DNA from: Clostridia bacterium
GTDB lineage: Bacteria; Bacillota; Clostridia; Oscillospirales; Oscillospiraceae
Assembly (NCBI GenBank): GCA_003245395.1
Contig: QKDF01000160.1
Span: forward strand, 1-19,144
DNA length: 19,144 nucleotides
Direction: 5' to 3'
Below, in pieces: positions 1 through 7,924 of the stretch (the stretch's first letter is position 1; each line of letters starts with the position of its first letter). Made by a program: the position numbers and the translations under genes. Under the pieces are notes generated by a model. That model was not told where the DNA came from. It saw nothing but the letters and a program-made list of their open reading frames with translations, and ran no database searches.

Positions 1-12
1 AAGCTCGTTTTG

Positions 13-47
13 AAAGCAGCCGCTCTGCCCGGCAGAGCGGCTGCTTT
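13..47 (+). terminator. GC-rich hairpin, probable terminator of the upstream operon
   Basis: A near-perfect palindrome: the arm at 13-29 is the reverse complement of 31-47, which gives about 15 base pairs with a CCCGG loop. Only three T residues close the descending arm and no longer U-run follows, so it is a strong hairpin but a weak classical terminator. It lies 45 bases upstream of the str-operon promoter, so it probably ends the preceding transcript. In Firmicutes the gene before this operon is usually rpoC; that is inference, because the gene is outside the window. Confidence 0.6.
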
Positions 48-92
48 GCAGGAGTCTGTGGAAGCCTCCGGATTTTTTAGGAAAAGAAACAC

Positions 93-121
93 TTGACGGC
101 GCAAATCCGGCATGATATAAT
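93..121 (+). promoter_or_regulatory. SigA-type promoter of the str operon
   Basis: The -35 element is TTGACG (93-98, five of six to consensus) and the -10 element is TATAAT (116-121, perfect), separated by exactly 17 bases. Transcription would start near 128, giving a leader of about 60 bases before the L7Ae-like gene. It sits just after the hairpin at 13-47, as expected for the start of a new transcription unit carrying the translation-factor genes. Confidence 0.85.
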
Positions 122-186
122 TTCAAACTGCGCGGATAATCTGCGAATTTTGCCATGCAGTTGTAAGATTTTGTAAGGAGCGTCCC

Positions 187-429
187 ATGCTGGAGAAATT
201 GACAGCCAAAGAAAGGGTCGTGGGGGTCAAACAGTCCCGCAAGGCCATCGCCCAGGGACTGGCAGTACAGGTGTTTTTCGCCAGCGATGCGGACCCTGAG
301 CTAACAACTCCTCTGATCCAGCAGTGCGCTGCGTCCGGCGTCCCTGTGGACTGCTCGCTCAACATGGTCCAGCTGGGCCGTGCCTGCCGCATCACAGTGG
401 GTGCGGCCGTGGTGGCCGTGCTGAAATAA
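187..429 (+). CDS. L7Ae/L30e-family ribosomal protein, YbxF-like
   Basis: Encodes 80 residues, the usual size of the small bacterial L7Ae-like proteins (YbxF/RplGB) that bind kink-turn RNA. Visible family features are the N-terminal [14 protein letters not shown] segment (about 11-24), the central ASDADPELT stretch (about 32-40) and the C-terminal [15 protein letters not shown] segment (about 63-77), the last matching the conserved LGKACGI-VGAA RNA-binding loop of the family. The start at 187 follows AAGGAG (175-180) at 6-base spacing. In Bacillus the orthologue occupies the same place between rpoC and rpsL, which supports the call. It is probably co-transcribed with rpsL from the promoter at 93-121; 103 bases separate its stop from the rpsL start and hold a small hairpin but no terminator. 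Its exact role in the ribosome is not settled in the family. Confidence 0.88.
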   Translation: MLEKLTAKERVVGVKQSRKAIAQGLAVQVFFASDADPELTTPLIQQCAASGVPVDCSLNMVQLGRACRITVGAAVVAVLK

Positions 430-484
430 ACTGCATCCATCCGGTTTTTTCGGAATAGCTTTCCTGCTTTCCGCAAAAAATAAA

Positions 485-501
485 GGCTGCTGTGCGCAGC
501 C
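485..501 (+). other. Small hairpin upstream of rpsL
   Basis: GGCTGC (485-490) pairs with GCAGCC (496-501) around a TGTGC loop. No U-run follows, so it is not an intrinsic terminator. It ends 19 bases before the rpsL Shine-Dalgarno sequence. It could be a processing or mRNA-stability element between the first two cistrons; that is inference. Confidence 0.4.
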
Positions 502-532
502 AGATTCAAAAATGACAAGAAAGGAGAACAAT

Positions 533-949
533 ATGCCTACTTTTAACCAGCTGGTCCGTAAGGGTCGGGAGCAGGTCACGTTCAAATCCACCTCTCCTGC
601 GCTGCAGTATGGTCTCAACACCCTGAAGAACAAGGACACTGAGATGCACGCCCCCCAGAAAAGAGGCGTCTGCACTGCTGTGAGAACGGCCACCCCCAAG
701 AAGCCGAACTCCGCTCTGCGTAAGATTGCCCGTGTTCGTCTGACCAACGGCTACGAGGTCACCGCCTATATCCCCGGCGTGGGTCACTCCCTGCAGGAGC
801 ACTCCGTCGTGATGATCCGCGGCGGCCGTGTAAAGGATCTCCCCGGTGTGCGTTACCACATCATCCGCGGTACGTTGGACACCCAGGGCGTTTCCGGCCG
901 TATGCAGGCCCGTTCCAAGTACGGTGCCAAGCGTCCGAAGTCCAAGTAA
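533..949 (+). CDS. rpsL: 30S ribosomal protein S12
   Basis: Encodes 138 residues, the length of the long Gram-positive S12, with about 14 extra residues after position 20 compared with the E. coli protein. S12 lies at the decoding centre of the 30S subunit and helps monitor codon-anticodon pairing. The conserved PQKRGVC (41-47), [11 protein letters not shown] (54-64) and [14 protein letters not shown] (96-109) blocks are intact. The residues linked to streptomycin resistance in the Bacillus numbering, K56 and K101, are wild-type lysines, and D102, the usual methylthiolation site, is present. I chose ATG 533 rather than the in-frame ATG at 512 because AAGGAG (521-526) sits 6 bases before 533 and the family begins MPT-NQL-RKGR. 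It is the second gene of the str operon, followed by rpsG after a structured gap. Confidence 0.98.
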   Translation: MPTFNQLVRKGREQVTFKSTSPALQYGLNTLKNKDTEMHAPQKRGVCTAVRTATPKKPNSALRKIARVRLTNGYEVTAYIPGVGHSLQEHSVVMIRGGRVKDLPGVRYHIIRGTLDTQGVSGRMQARSKYGAKRPKSK

Positions 950-972
950 GGATTTCCAAAAACTGAAAGCTT

Positions 973-1038
973 TGCCGAATAGGTTTATATATATCTACCT
1001 CTTTGGCAGGCATTCACGGAAGGCCCGAGCGGCCTTTT
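973..1038 (+). promoter_or_regulatory. Two consecutive hairpins between rpsL and rpsG
   Basis: The first hairpin pairs 973-983 with 998-1008 (eleven positions, one mismatch, one G-T pair) around an AU-rich 14-base loop. The second pairs AAGGCC (1020-1025) with GGCCTT (1031-1036) around a 5-base loop, and four T residues (1035-1038) overlap its base. The second resembles a weak terminator or attenuator 27 bases before the rpsG Shine-Dalgarno sequence. In E. coli the rpsL-rpsG intercistronic RNA is the binding site for autoregulatory S7; whether this Clostridial gap does the same is inference. Confidence 0.45.
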
Positions 1039-1080
1039 GAGTACCTATGACATCATATTATTATGAAGGAGGGAAGCATC

Positions 1081-1551
1081 GTGCCTAGAAGAGGTAATGT
1101 TCCCAAGAGAGAGATCCTGGCCGATCCCGTTTACGGTTCCGTCCAGGTCACCAAGCTGATCAACAGCGTCATGCTCGACGGCAAGAAGGGCGTGGCACAG
1201 AAGGTGGTCTATGCCGCTTTCGATCAGATTAAGACCAAGACCGAGAAGGATCCCACCGAAGTATTCACCCAGGCAATGGAGAATATCATGCCCAGCCTGG
1301 AAGTCAAGGCCCGCCGTGTCGGCGGCGCCACCTATCAGGTCCCCCTGGAGGTTCGCCCCGCCCGTCGTCAGACCCTGGGTCTGCGTTGGCTGACTGCCTA
1401 TGCCCGCGCCCGCAGCGAGCGCACTATGGCGGAGCGGCTGGCCGGCGAAATTATGGACGCCGCCAATAACACCGGCGCCGCAGTGAAAAAGCGTGAAGAG
1501 ACGCACAAGGCTGCCGAGGCCAACAAGGCATTCGCGCATTTCCGCTATTAA
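1081..1551 (+). CDS. rpsG: 30S ribosomal protein S7
   Basis: Encodes 156 residues, exactly the usual bacterial length. S7 nucleates assembly of the 30S head by binding the 3' domain of 16S rRNA. The conserved core [16 protein letters not shown] (about 76-91), the TLGLRWL segment and the C-terminal [25 protein letters not shown] stretch are intact. The start is GTG at 1081, giving [11 protein letters not shown] as in other S7 proteins. The longer frame from ATG 1063 would read through the strong AAGGAGGG ribosome binding site (1066-1073) and is rejected. The gene lies 131 bases after rpsL, with the paired hairpins between them, and 12 bases before fusA, whose Shine-Dalgarno sequence overlaps the rpsG stop codon, so the pair is probably translationally linked. 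Confidence 0.98.
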   Translation: MPRRGNVPKREILADPVYGSVQVTKLINSVMLDGKKGVAQKVVYAAFDQIKTKTEKDPTEVFTQAMENIMPSLEVKARRVGGATYQVPLEVRPARRQTLGLRWLTAYARARSERTMAERLAGEIMDAANNTGAAVKKREETHKAAEANKAFAHFRY

Positions 1552-1563
1552 GGAGTATTTACT

Positions 1564-3675
1564 ATGCCGAGACAAACACCGCTTGAAAACACCAGAAACA
1601 TCGGCATCATGGCTCACATCGATGCAGGCAAGACGACGACTACCGAACGTATCCTGTACTACACCGGCGTGAACTATAAGCTGGGTGAGGTTCATGACGG
1701 CAACGCCACCATGGACTGGATGGCACAGGAGCAGGAGCGTGGTATCACCATCACGTCCGCCGCTACCACCTGCTATTGGTCCGGAACGAAGAGCCAGTTC
1801 CCCAAGACCCGGATTAACATCATCGACACCCCGGGCCATGTGGATTTCACCGTGGAAGTGGAGCGCTCTTTGCGCGTGCTGGACGGTTCTGTGACCGTGC
1901 TGTGCGCCAAGGGCGGCGTGGAGCCCCAGTCCGAGACAGTCTGGCGTCAGGCAGATAACTACCACGTCCCCCGCATGATCTACGTCAACAAGATGGATAT
2001 CATGGGTGCGGACTTCTACAACGTGCTGCGCATGGTGGAAGAGCGTCTGAAGTGCAACGCCGTCGCCATACAGCTGCCCATCGGCAGTGAGGATACGTTC
2101 AAGGGCATCATCGACCTGGTCGAGATGGACGCGGACATCTATTACGACGATCTGGGCAAGGACATGCGCGTGGAGGAAATCCCCGCCGACATGATGGATC
2201 TGGCCAACGAGTACCGCGAGAAGCTGCTCGATGCCGTGTCTATGGTGGACGAGTCCATCATGGAGCTGTATCTGGCCGGCGAACCGGTTCCCCAGGAGAA
2301 GATCCGCATGGCGATCCGCAAGGCCACCGTTGCCAACGAGATGGTTCCCGTCACCTGCGGCACCTCTTATAAGAATAAGGGTGTGCAGAAGCTGCTGGAC
2401 GCCGTCGTGGACTATATGCCCTCCCCGCTGGATATTCCCGCGATTAAGGGCGTCAACCCCAAGACCGACGAGGAAGAGGATCGCAGCCCTGACGACAATG
2501 AGCCGTTCTCCGCGCTGGCGTTCAAGATCATGACCGACCCCTATGTGGGCCGTCTGAGCTTCTTCCGCGTTTACTCCGGTCATCTGCTCACCGGTTCCTC
2601 CGTGCTCAACAGCACCAAGGGACAGAAGGAGCGCATTGGCCGCATCCTGCAGATGCACGCCAACCACCGCGAAGACATCGAAGAGGTCTATTCCGGCGAC
2701 ATCGGAGCCGCTGTCGGCCTGAAGAACACCACCACCGGCGATACCCTCTGCGATGAAAAGTCCCCCATCATTCTGGAATCCATGGAGTTCCCCGAGCCCG
2801 TCATCCGCGTGGCCATCGAGCCCAAGACCAAAGCTGGTCAGGAGAAGATGACCATGGCGCTGATCAAGCTGGCCGAGGAAGACCCCACCTTCCGCACCTG
2901 GACCGACGAGGAAACCGGTCAGACCATTATCGCCGGCATGGGCGAGCTGCATCTGGACATCATCGTCGACCGTATGCTGCGGGAATTCAAGGTGGAAGCC
3001 AACGTGGGCGCACCTCAGGTCGCTTACAAGGAAACCATCAAGAAGAACGTGGAGCAGGATACCAAGTATGCCCGCCAGTCCGGCGGTAAGGGCCAGTACG
3101 GTCACGTCAAGATCCGTGTCGAACCCAACGAGTCCGGCAAGGGCTACGAGTTCGTCAACGGCATCGTGGGCGGCGCCATTCCCAAGGAATATATTCCTGC
3201 GGTTGACGCCGGTATCCAGGGTGCGATGAACGCCGGTGTTGTGGCCGGCTTCCCCGTGGTGGACGTGAAGGTTACGCTGTACGACGGCTCCTATCACGAG
3301 GTGGACTCCTCCGAAATGGCGTTCAAGATCGCCGGTTCTATGGCGTTCAAGGAAGCCTGCCGGAAGGCTGACGCCACACTGCTCGAACCCATCATGAAGG
3401 TCTCCGTCATCGTCCCTGACGAGTATATGGGCGATGTCATCGGCGATCTGAACTCCCGCCGCGGACAGATCATCCAGTTGGAAGCCCGTCCCGGCGCCCA
3501 GCAGATCGACGCCAATGTACCGCTGGCCGAAATGTTCGGCTATGCCACCGACCTGCGTTCCCGTACTCAGGGCCGCGGCCAGTACACCATGGAGCCCAGC
3601 CACTATATCGAAATCCCGAAGAACATCCGGGATAAGATTGTGGCGACCCGTACGGCAGCAAAGGGACAGGAGTAA
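1564..3675 (+). CDS. fusA: Elongation factor G
   Basis: Encodes 703 residues, normal for EF-G. This cytoplasmic GTPase drives translocation of tRNA and mRNA and, with ribosome recycling factor, splits post-termination ribosomes. GTP-binding motifs are all present: AHIDAGKT (17-24), ERGITI in the switch I region, DTPGHVDF (88-95) and NKMD (142-145). The later domains run to the C-terminus without interruption, including the QYGHVKI block of domain IV and the [10 protein letters not shown] block near the end, so this is the canonical factor rather than a TetM-type protection protein. The start at 1564 follows AAGGAG (1550-1555), which overlaps the rpsG stop. A 101-base gap with a possible promoter precedes tuf. 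Confidence 0.98.
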   Translation: MPRQTPLENTRNIGIMAHIDAGKTTTTERILYYTGVNYKLGEVHDGNATMDWMAQEQERGITITSAATTCYWSGTKSQFPKTRINIIDTPGHVDFTVEVERSLRVLDGSVTVLCAKGGVEPQSETVWRQADNYHVPRMIYVNKMDIMGADFYNVLRMVEERLKCNAVAIQLPIGSEDTFKGIIDLVEMDADIYYDDLGKDMRVEEIPADMMDLANEYREKLLDAVSMVDESIMELYLAGEPVPQEKIRMAIRKATVANEMVPVTCGTSYKNKGVQKLLDAVVDYMPSPLDIPAIKGVNPKTDEEEDRSPDDNEPFSALAFKIMTDPYVGRLSFFRVYSGHLLTGSSVLNSTKGQKERIGRILQMHANHREDIEEVYSGDIGAAVGLKNTTTGDTLCDEKSPIILESMEFPEPVIRVAIEPKTKAGQEKMTMALIKLAEEDPTFRTWTDEETGQTIIAGMGELHLDIIVDRMLREFKVEANVGAPQVAYKETIKKNVEQDTKYARQSGGKGQYGHVKIRVEPNESGKGYEFVNGIVGGAIPKEYIPAVDAGIQGAMNAGVVAGFPVVDVKVTLYDGSYHEVDSSEMAFKIAGSMAFKEACRKADATLLEPIMKVSVIVPDEYMGDVIGDLNSRRGQIIQLEARPGAQQIDANVPLAEMFGYATDLRSRTQGRGQYTMEPSHYIEIPKNIRDKIVATRTAAKGQE

Positions 3676-3682
3676 TTGGGGA

Positions 3683-3711
3683 TTGATTTTCCCTAGATTT
3701 TACTGTAAAAT
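3683..3711 (+). promoter_or_regulatory. Candidate internal promoter for tuf
   Basis: TTGATT (3683-3688, four of six to consensus) and TAAAAT (3706-3711, five of six) are separated by 17 bases in the gap between fusA and tuf. An extra promoter would let EF-Tu be made in excess of EF-G, as cells need. A separate tuf promoter is known in the bacillar str operon. The call here rests on sequence pattern only. Confidence 0.5.
3697..3711. repeat. 15-bp palindrome overlapping the candidate tuf -10 element
   Basis: ATTTTAC (3697-3703) and GTAAAAT (3705-3711) are perfect inverted copies around a single T. The right arm contains the whole candidate -10 box. The spacing is too tight to form an RNA hairpin, so if it matters it would act as DNA, for example as an operator. 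AT-rich palindromes of this size can also arise by chance. Confidence 0.5.
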
Positions 3712-3712
3712 A

Positions 3713-3736
3713 GGCGGTGCTTATAAAGAAACCGCC
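3713..3736 (+). other. Hairpin in the fusA-tuf gap
   Basis: GGCGGT (3713-3718) pairs with ACCGCC (3731-3736) around a 12-base AU-rich loop. No U-run follows, so it is not a terminator. It begins at or just before the expected start of transcripts from the candidate tuf promoter and could stabilise the 5' end of a monocistronic tuf message; that is inference. Confidence 0.4.
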
Positions 3737-3776
3737 GCCCGCAATGGATTTTCTAATTTGATAGGAGGATCATCAA

Positions 3777-4979
<1,203 letters not shown>

Positions 4980-4995
4980 TTTCTCCGCATTACTC

Positions 4996-5027
4996 AAAGC
5001 GCCCGCCTAATGGCGGGCGCTTTTTTT
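4996..5027 (+). terminator. Strong intrinsic terminator of the str operon
   Basis: AAAGCGCCCGCC (4996-5007) pairs perfectly with GGCGGGCGCTTT (5012-5023) around a TAAT loop, and seven T residues run from 5021 to 5027. It lies 16 bases after the tuf stop. The stem could also terminate the convergent minus-strand gene ending at 5034, although that side has a much shorter U-run (three T residues). Confidence 0.95.
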
Positions 5028-5033
5028 GTCGGC

Positions 5034-5495
5034 TTACTCCGGGAAGGCCAGGCCGGCTTGGAAGCCGTTGGCCCCGGTAACCATCACATCTCCCGCCACG
5101 GGCAGACCTTCGCACAGGTACAAATTCACCTGCACACCATCCGGATGGCCGGGATAGTTAGTCACCATGTAGGTGTACCGGGTGACCCGGCAGCCGGCGG
5201 AGTCCGTCAGATCGAAGCCCTGCTTTTTCTGCAGCACATTGTAGGTGACGAAAGGCTCCGTCAGCGGGTCCGGCAGCTGCAGCTGCAATGTAGTGACCGG
5301 CTCCGGATTGACCTGCCAGCCCAGATCCTGCAGATAGCTCACCCTGGCCTCTTCGGTGTCCAGGCGTCCGACTCCGTCTTCCGTGGACTTGTGCAGAAAT
5401 CCCGCCAGAATAAACAGCAGCGCTGCCAGCAGCACCACCAGTACCAGCCCAAGCAGGATCCGCCTCTTCTTCAGCTTGGCAGTCCAGATAAACAT
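5034..5495 (-). CDS. DUF4830-like membrane-anchored protein of unknown function
   Basis: Encodes 153 residues. A short basic N-terminus (KLKKRR, 7-12) precedes one hydrophobic segment at about 13-33, probably an uncleaved anchor with the rest outside the cell. The outer part has the pattern I associate with DUF4830: an EARVSYLQDLGW motif (49-60), FVTYNVLQKKQGFDL (82-96), a YTYMVTNYPG segment (107-116) and a closing GDVMVTGANGFQAGLA (135-150). Function is unknown and I cannot assign one. The start at 5495 is preceded on the minus strand by GGGGAGGG at about 7-base spacing. It is the only minus-strand gene found, convergent with tuf and divergent from rsuA, so it is a single-gene unit. No convincing promoter was found for it. 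The family name is from memory of the pattern; a profile search would settle it. Confidence 0.8.
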   Translation of the reverse strand: MFIWTAKLKKRRILLGLVLVVLLAALLFILAGFLHKSTEDGVGRLDTEEARVSYLQDLGWQVNPEPVTTLQLQLPDPLTEPFVTYNVLQKKQGFDLTDSAGCRVTRYTYMVTNYPGHPDGVQVNLYLCEGLPVAGDVMVTGANGFQAGLAFPE

Positions 5496-5522
5496 TCCTG
5501 ATCCCTCCCCATCACTTTCTTA

Positions 5523-5551
5523 TTCCAATCGGGACGGGTTTATGATAAAAT
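5523..5551 (+). promoter_or_regulatory. Weak candidate promoter upstream of rsuA
   Basis: TAAAAT (5546-5551) is preceded by TG one base upstream (5543-5544), an extended -10 pattern. TTCCAA (5523-5528), at 17-base spacing, is a poor -35 element (three of six). It lies in the 272-base gap between the divergent genes, which otherwise holds only an AU-rich hairpin (5616-5630) and the rsuA ribosome binding site. Tentative. Confidence 0.3.
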
Positions 5552-5767
5552 AGCCGCAGACAACTCCGTTATATTTAACCGCAGGCAGTGTTTTCGCTGT
5601 TTGCGCACCGCCGCAAAAAACGGTGTTTTTGACAGAGTCTGGCCGCCGAAAAGATCGGTTATCTCACCGGAACGGGGCATTCTGCGCCCCATACCGCAGA
5701 TGGATTTTTTCGCCGCACAGGCTTGTTCCCACCGGGAAGCCGCCTCGCGGCAGAGAGGAGAATCTCA

Positions 5768-6493
5768 CTGGAAACGCAGAGACTGGATAAAATCCTCGCC
5801 GCCACGGGCCGTTGGTCCCGCAGGGAGGTCAAGCTCCTTGTCCGTCAGGGGCGGGTGCTGGTGAACGGAAGCCCCGCCGCCTCACCGGAGGAGAAATACG
5901 ACCCTGCCGCCGCGGAGCTGTCTGTGGACGGTGAGTGCCTTACCTGGCAGCAGTACACCTGGCTGATGATGAACAAGCCCGGCGGCGTCCTCTCCGCCAC
6001 CGAGGACGGAAAGGGAAAAACGGTTCTGGATTTGCTGGAGCCGGAGCTGCGGCGCCAGGGGCTGTTTCCCGTGGGGCGGCTGGACAAGGACACGGAGGGG
6101 CTGCTGCTGCTGACCAACGACGGGCAGACGGCCCATCGCCTGCTCTCGCCCCGTTACCATGTGGATAAGGTGTATTTCGCCCGTACAGCCGGTTGTCTGG
6201 AGGAAGCAGACTGCCGTGCATTCGCCGCCGGCATGGTGCTGGGGGACGGTCTGGTGTGCCAGAGCGCGGGCCTTGAGATCCTGCGCGCGGGAGAGGAGAG
6301 CGAGGCATATGTCACCCTGCGGGAGGGAAAATTCCATCAGGTGAAGCGGATGCTTGCCGCCCGGGGAAAGCCGGTGGTTTACTTGAGCAGAGTGCGAATG
6401 GGCAATTTGCCCTTAGACCTTAGACTGGCTTTGGGAGAATACAGACATTTGTCCGCCGAGGAGCTGAAGGGCTTGGAAAGTCTCATAAAATGA
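5768..6493 (+). CDS. rsuA: 16S rRNA pseudouridine synthase, RsuA family
   Basis: Encodes 241 residues from the chosen start. RsuA-type enzymes isomerise uridine 516 of 16S rRNA to pseudouridine. An S4 RNA-binding domain (about 5-50, with RLDKILAATGRWSRREVKLL early in it) is followed by the synthase domain. The catalytic aspartate is D106 in GRLDKDTEG (103-111). The LSPRYHVDKVY block (126-136) resembles RsuA more than the longer RluB/RluF enzymes, so the U516 assignment is likely but not certain. The AGAGGAG site (5754-5760) sits 7 bases before CTG 5768, and translation from there gives METQRLDKIL, matching the family N-terminus. The only nearby conventional alternative, TTG 5723, has no ribosome binding site and adds 15 atypical residues. 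CTG is a rare start, so this choice is notable. Confidence 0.85.
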   Translation: METQRLDKILAATGRWSRREVKLLVRQGRVLVNGSPAASPEEKYDPAAAELSVDGECLTWQQYTWLMMNKPGGVLSATEDGKGKTVLDLLEPELRRQGLFPVGRLDKDTEGLLLLTNDGQTAHRLLSPRYHVDKVYFARTAGCLEEADCRAFAAGMVLGDGLVCQSAGLEILRAGEESEAYVTLREGKFHQVKRMLAARGKPVVYLSRVRMGNLPLDLRLALGEYRHLSAEELKGLESLIK

Positions 6494-6516
6494 GAAAGAA
6501 AGAATCAAATGTTGCC

Positions 6517-6568
6517 TAAAAATGCAATTATTTTTTGTTGAAAAAAGAAAAAATCTCTTGCATTTTTA
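6517..6568. repeat. Perfect 11-bp inverted repeat overlapping the regulator promoter
   Basis: TAAAAATGCAA (6517-6527) and TTGCATTTTTA (6558-6568) are exact reverse complements separated by 30 bases, 41 bases centre to centre, close to four helical turns. The right arm contains the -35 element of the following promoter. Between the arms, TTTTTT (6531-6536) and AAAAAA (6541-6546) can pair as well. It may be a paired operator for the downstream regulator, or the folded 3' end of the rsuA message: TTGC (6512-6515) and GCAA (6524-6527) followed by a T-rich run could also act as a weak terminator. Confidence 0.6.
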
Positions 6569-6586
6569 ACAAAACGCCGATATAAT
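6558..6586 (+). promoter_or_regulatory. Promoter of the PucR/CdaR-type regulator gene
   Basis: TTGCAT (6558-6563) and a perfect TATAAT (6581-6586) are separated by 17 bases. The -35 element is three of six to consensus, the -10 is ideal. Transcription would start near 6593, about 43 bases before the gene. The same TTGCAT-N17-TATAATG arrangement occurs before ftsE. Confidence 0.75.
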
Positions 6587-6635
6587 GTTGTCATTGACAG
6601 AATGCACAAAACAATCTGTGCTAGGAGGGCCTGCT

Positions 6636-7727
6636 ATGTCAGGGAGAATTTTTCAGAACGTAGTCTTGCAGCTGAAGGAGAACACCGACCGCACCGTGGG
6701 CGTTATTGATGGTGAGGGAATTGTGATTGCCTGCAGCGAGTTGTCCATGATCGGCCAGCGTTGGGCAGAGCATGTGCCCACCATCAATATGGCGCTGGGG
6801 ACAATGGTTTGCTCCGACGGAAAGACCTTCAAAGCGCTCAATGGCTGGGGAAATCAGTTCGACTATGCCGCGTTCGCGTTCGGCGACAATGATATCAGCA
6901 AGACCGTCTGCTCCATGGCGACGGTAGCACTCAATTCGGCCAAGGCCTATTACGAGGAAAAGCATGACCGCGGCTCATTCATCAAGGACATCATCTCGGA
7001 CAATATCATGCTGGGCGACATCTATATGCGCGCCAAGGAGCTGCGGGTGATGACGGACGTGCCCCGGGGCGTGTTCGTGGTTCGCTCGCTGCGCAAGGCG
7101 GAGTCCGTTCCCACGGATGTAATCCAGAGCCTGTTCCCCGACCGGCAGAACGACTTCGTTCTCTCCGTGGGCGAGGGGAATGTGGTGCTGATCTGCCAGA
7201 TGACCGATGGCGCGGGCGTCAAGGAACTCAACAAAATTGCGTCTTCAATTGAAGAGGCGCTCCGTTCCGGCAGCGAATCCACCGTGGTGGTGGGCATCGG
7301 TACTGTGACCCAGCATCTGCGGGATCTGGCCAAGTCCTACAAGGAGGCCCAGATCGCCATCGAAGTGGGTAAGGTTTTCGATACGGAGAAATACGTGATC
7401 AACTATGAAAACCTGGGGATCGGACGTCTGATCTATCAGCTGCCCACGACCCTGTGCGAGATGTTCCTGCAGGAGGTTTTCAAGAAAAACCCCATCGATG
7501 CACTGGATAAGGAGACACTGTTCACCATCCACAAGTTCTTTGAAAACAACCTCAACGTCTCCGAGACCGCGCGGAAGCTGTTCGTCCACCGCAACACGCT
7601 GGTGTATCGTCTGGAAAAGATCAAAAAGCTCACCGGACTTGATCTGCGGGAGTTTGACGACGCTATCACCTTCAAGGTTGCCCTCATGGTCAAAAAGTAC
7701 CTGACCTCCCGGGGCATCGACGCCTGA
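6636..7727 (+). CDS. PucR/CdaR-family transcriptional regulator
   Basis: Encodes 363 residues. The N-terminal part (about 1-110) resembles the sugar-diacid-recognition sensor domain: TVGVIDGEGIVIACSELSMIG (20-40) matches its start. The middle (about 145-255) fits the degenerate GGDEF-like domain of CdaR proteins. The C-terminus is a PucR-type helix-turn-helix, NNLNVSETARKLFVHRNTLVYRLEK within 304-328, followed by the LTGLDLREF stretch. No membrane segment is visible, so it is a cytoplasmic sensor-regulator; its ligand cannot be read from sequence. I chose ATG 6636, 7 bases after AGGAGG (6623-6628); the earlier in-frame ATG at 6585 overlaps the promoter's -10 box. The gene has its own promoter and terminator and sits directly before ftsEX. 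Control of that operon is a reasonable guess, not shown. Confidence 0.88.
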   Translation: MSGRIFQNVVLQLKENTDRTVGVIDGEGIVIACSELSMIGQRWAEHVPTINMALGTMVCSDGKTFKALNGWGNQFDYAAFAFGDNDISKTVCSMATVALNSAKAYYEEKHDRGSFIKDIISDNIMLGDIYMRAKELRVMTDVPRGVFVVRSLRKAESVPTDVIQSLFPDRQNDFVLSVGEGNVVLICQMTDGAGVKELNKIASSIEEALRSGSESTVVVGIGTVTQHLRDLAKSYKEAQIAIEVGKVFDTEKYVINYENLGIGRLIYQLPTTLCEMFLQEVFKKNPIDALDKETLFTIHKFFENNLNVSETARKLFVHRNTLVYRLEKIKKLTGLDLREFDDAITFKVALMVKKYLTSRGIDA

Positions 7728-7742
7728 ATAATGTATTTTTCG

Positions 7743-7774
7743 GAGAGGAAACCGTTGGTTTCCTCTCTTTTTTT
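7743..7774 (+). terminator. Intrinsic terminator after the regulator gene
   Basis: GAGAGGAAACC (7743-7753) pairs perfectly with GGTTTCCTCTC (7757-7767) around a GTT loop, followed by seven T residues (7768-7774). It lies 15 bases after the stop codon and separates the regulator from the ftsE transcription unit. Confidence 0.95.
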
Positions 7775-7797
7775 ACACAAACCGGTATGTCATGTGG

Positions 7798-7819
7798 AAT
7801 TGTGAACAATTGTAAACAA
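7798..7819. repeat. Tandem TTGTRAACAA repeats upstream of the ftsE promoter
   Basis: TTGTGAACAA (7800-7809) and TTGTAAACAA (7810-7819) are adjacent direct repeats differing at one base, one helical turn apart. AATTGT (7798-7803) and ACAATT (7806-7811) also form a perfect inverted repeat around GA. The block ends three bases before the -35 element at 7823, the usual place for an activator or repressor site. The binding protein is unknown. Confidence 0.6.
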
Positions 7820-7822
7820 GGC

Positions 7823-7851
7823 TTGCATGGCGTCGAAAAAGTAGATATAAT
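7823..7851 (+). promoter_or_regulatory. Promoter of the ftsE-ftsX operon
   Basis: TTGCAT (7823-7828) and a perfect TATAAT (7846-7851) are separated by 17 bases. Transcription would start near 7858, giving a leader of about 90 bases before ftsE that contains a short possible leader ORF. The weak -35 element next to the tandem repeats suggests that a bound factor may modulate it. Confidence 0.8.
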
Positions 7852-7924
7852 GAAGCTAAATATGGAATTATGTCGACCCCTTCCCACAGGATGGGGCCAC
7901 AATACGGAATAGAGGATGGAGCGA

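Noticed and set aside
1045..3603. 852-codon open frame on the minus strand opposite rpsG and fusA
   Set aside because: It is the complement of strongly conserved S7 and EF-G coding sequence. Its long openness follows from the GC-rich codon bias, and the translation is a His/Gly/Val-rich pattern typical of antisense frames.
5616..5630. AAAAAC-GGT-GTTTTT hairpin as a terminator
   Set aside because: The stem is almost all A-U, it is short, and no transcript on the plus strand would need to end there. It is at most a weak structure.
5629..5657. TTGACA at 5629-5634 as a promoter for rsuA
   Set aside because: No acceptable -10 element occurs at 16-18 bases; the 17-base position reads AGATCG.
6585..6635. 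Earlier ATG at 6585 as the start of the PucR/CdaR-type regulator
   Set aside because: It overlaps the -10 box of the promoter, so the start would lie upstream of the transcription start; ATG 6636 has AGGAGG at 7 bases.
7800..7819. TTGTRAACAA repeats as DnaA boxes or a lac-type operator
   Set aside because: The match to TTATCCACA has at least two mismatches, and the half-site resemblance to the lac operator is short. No replication gene or LacI-family gene is nearby.
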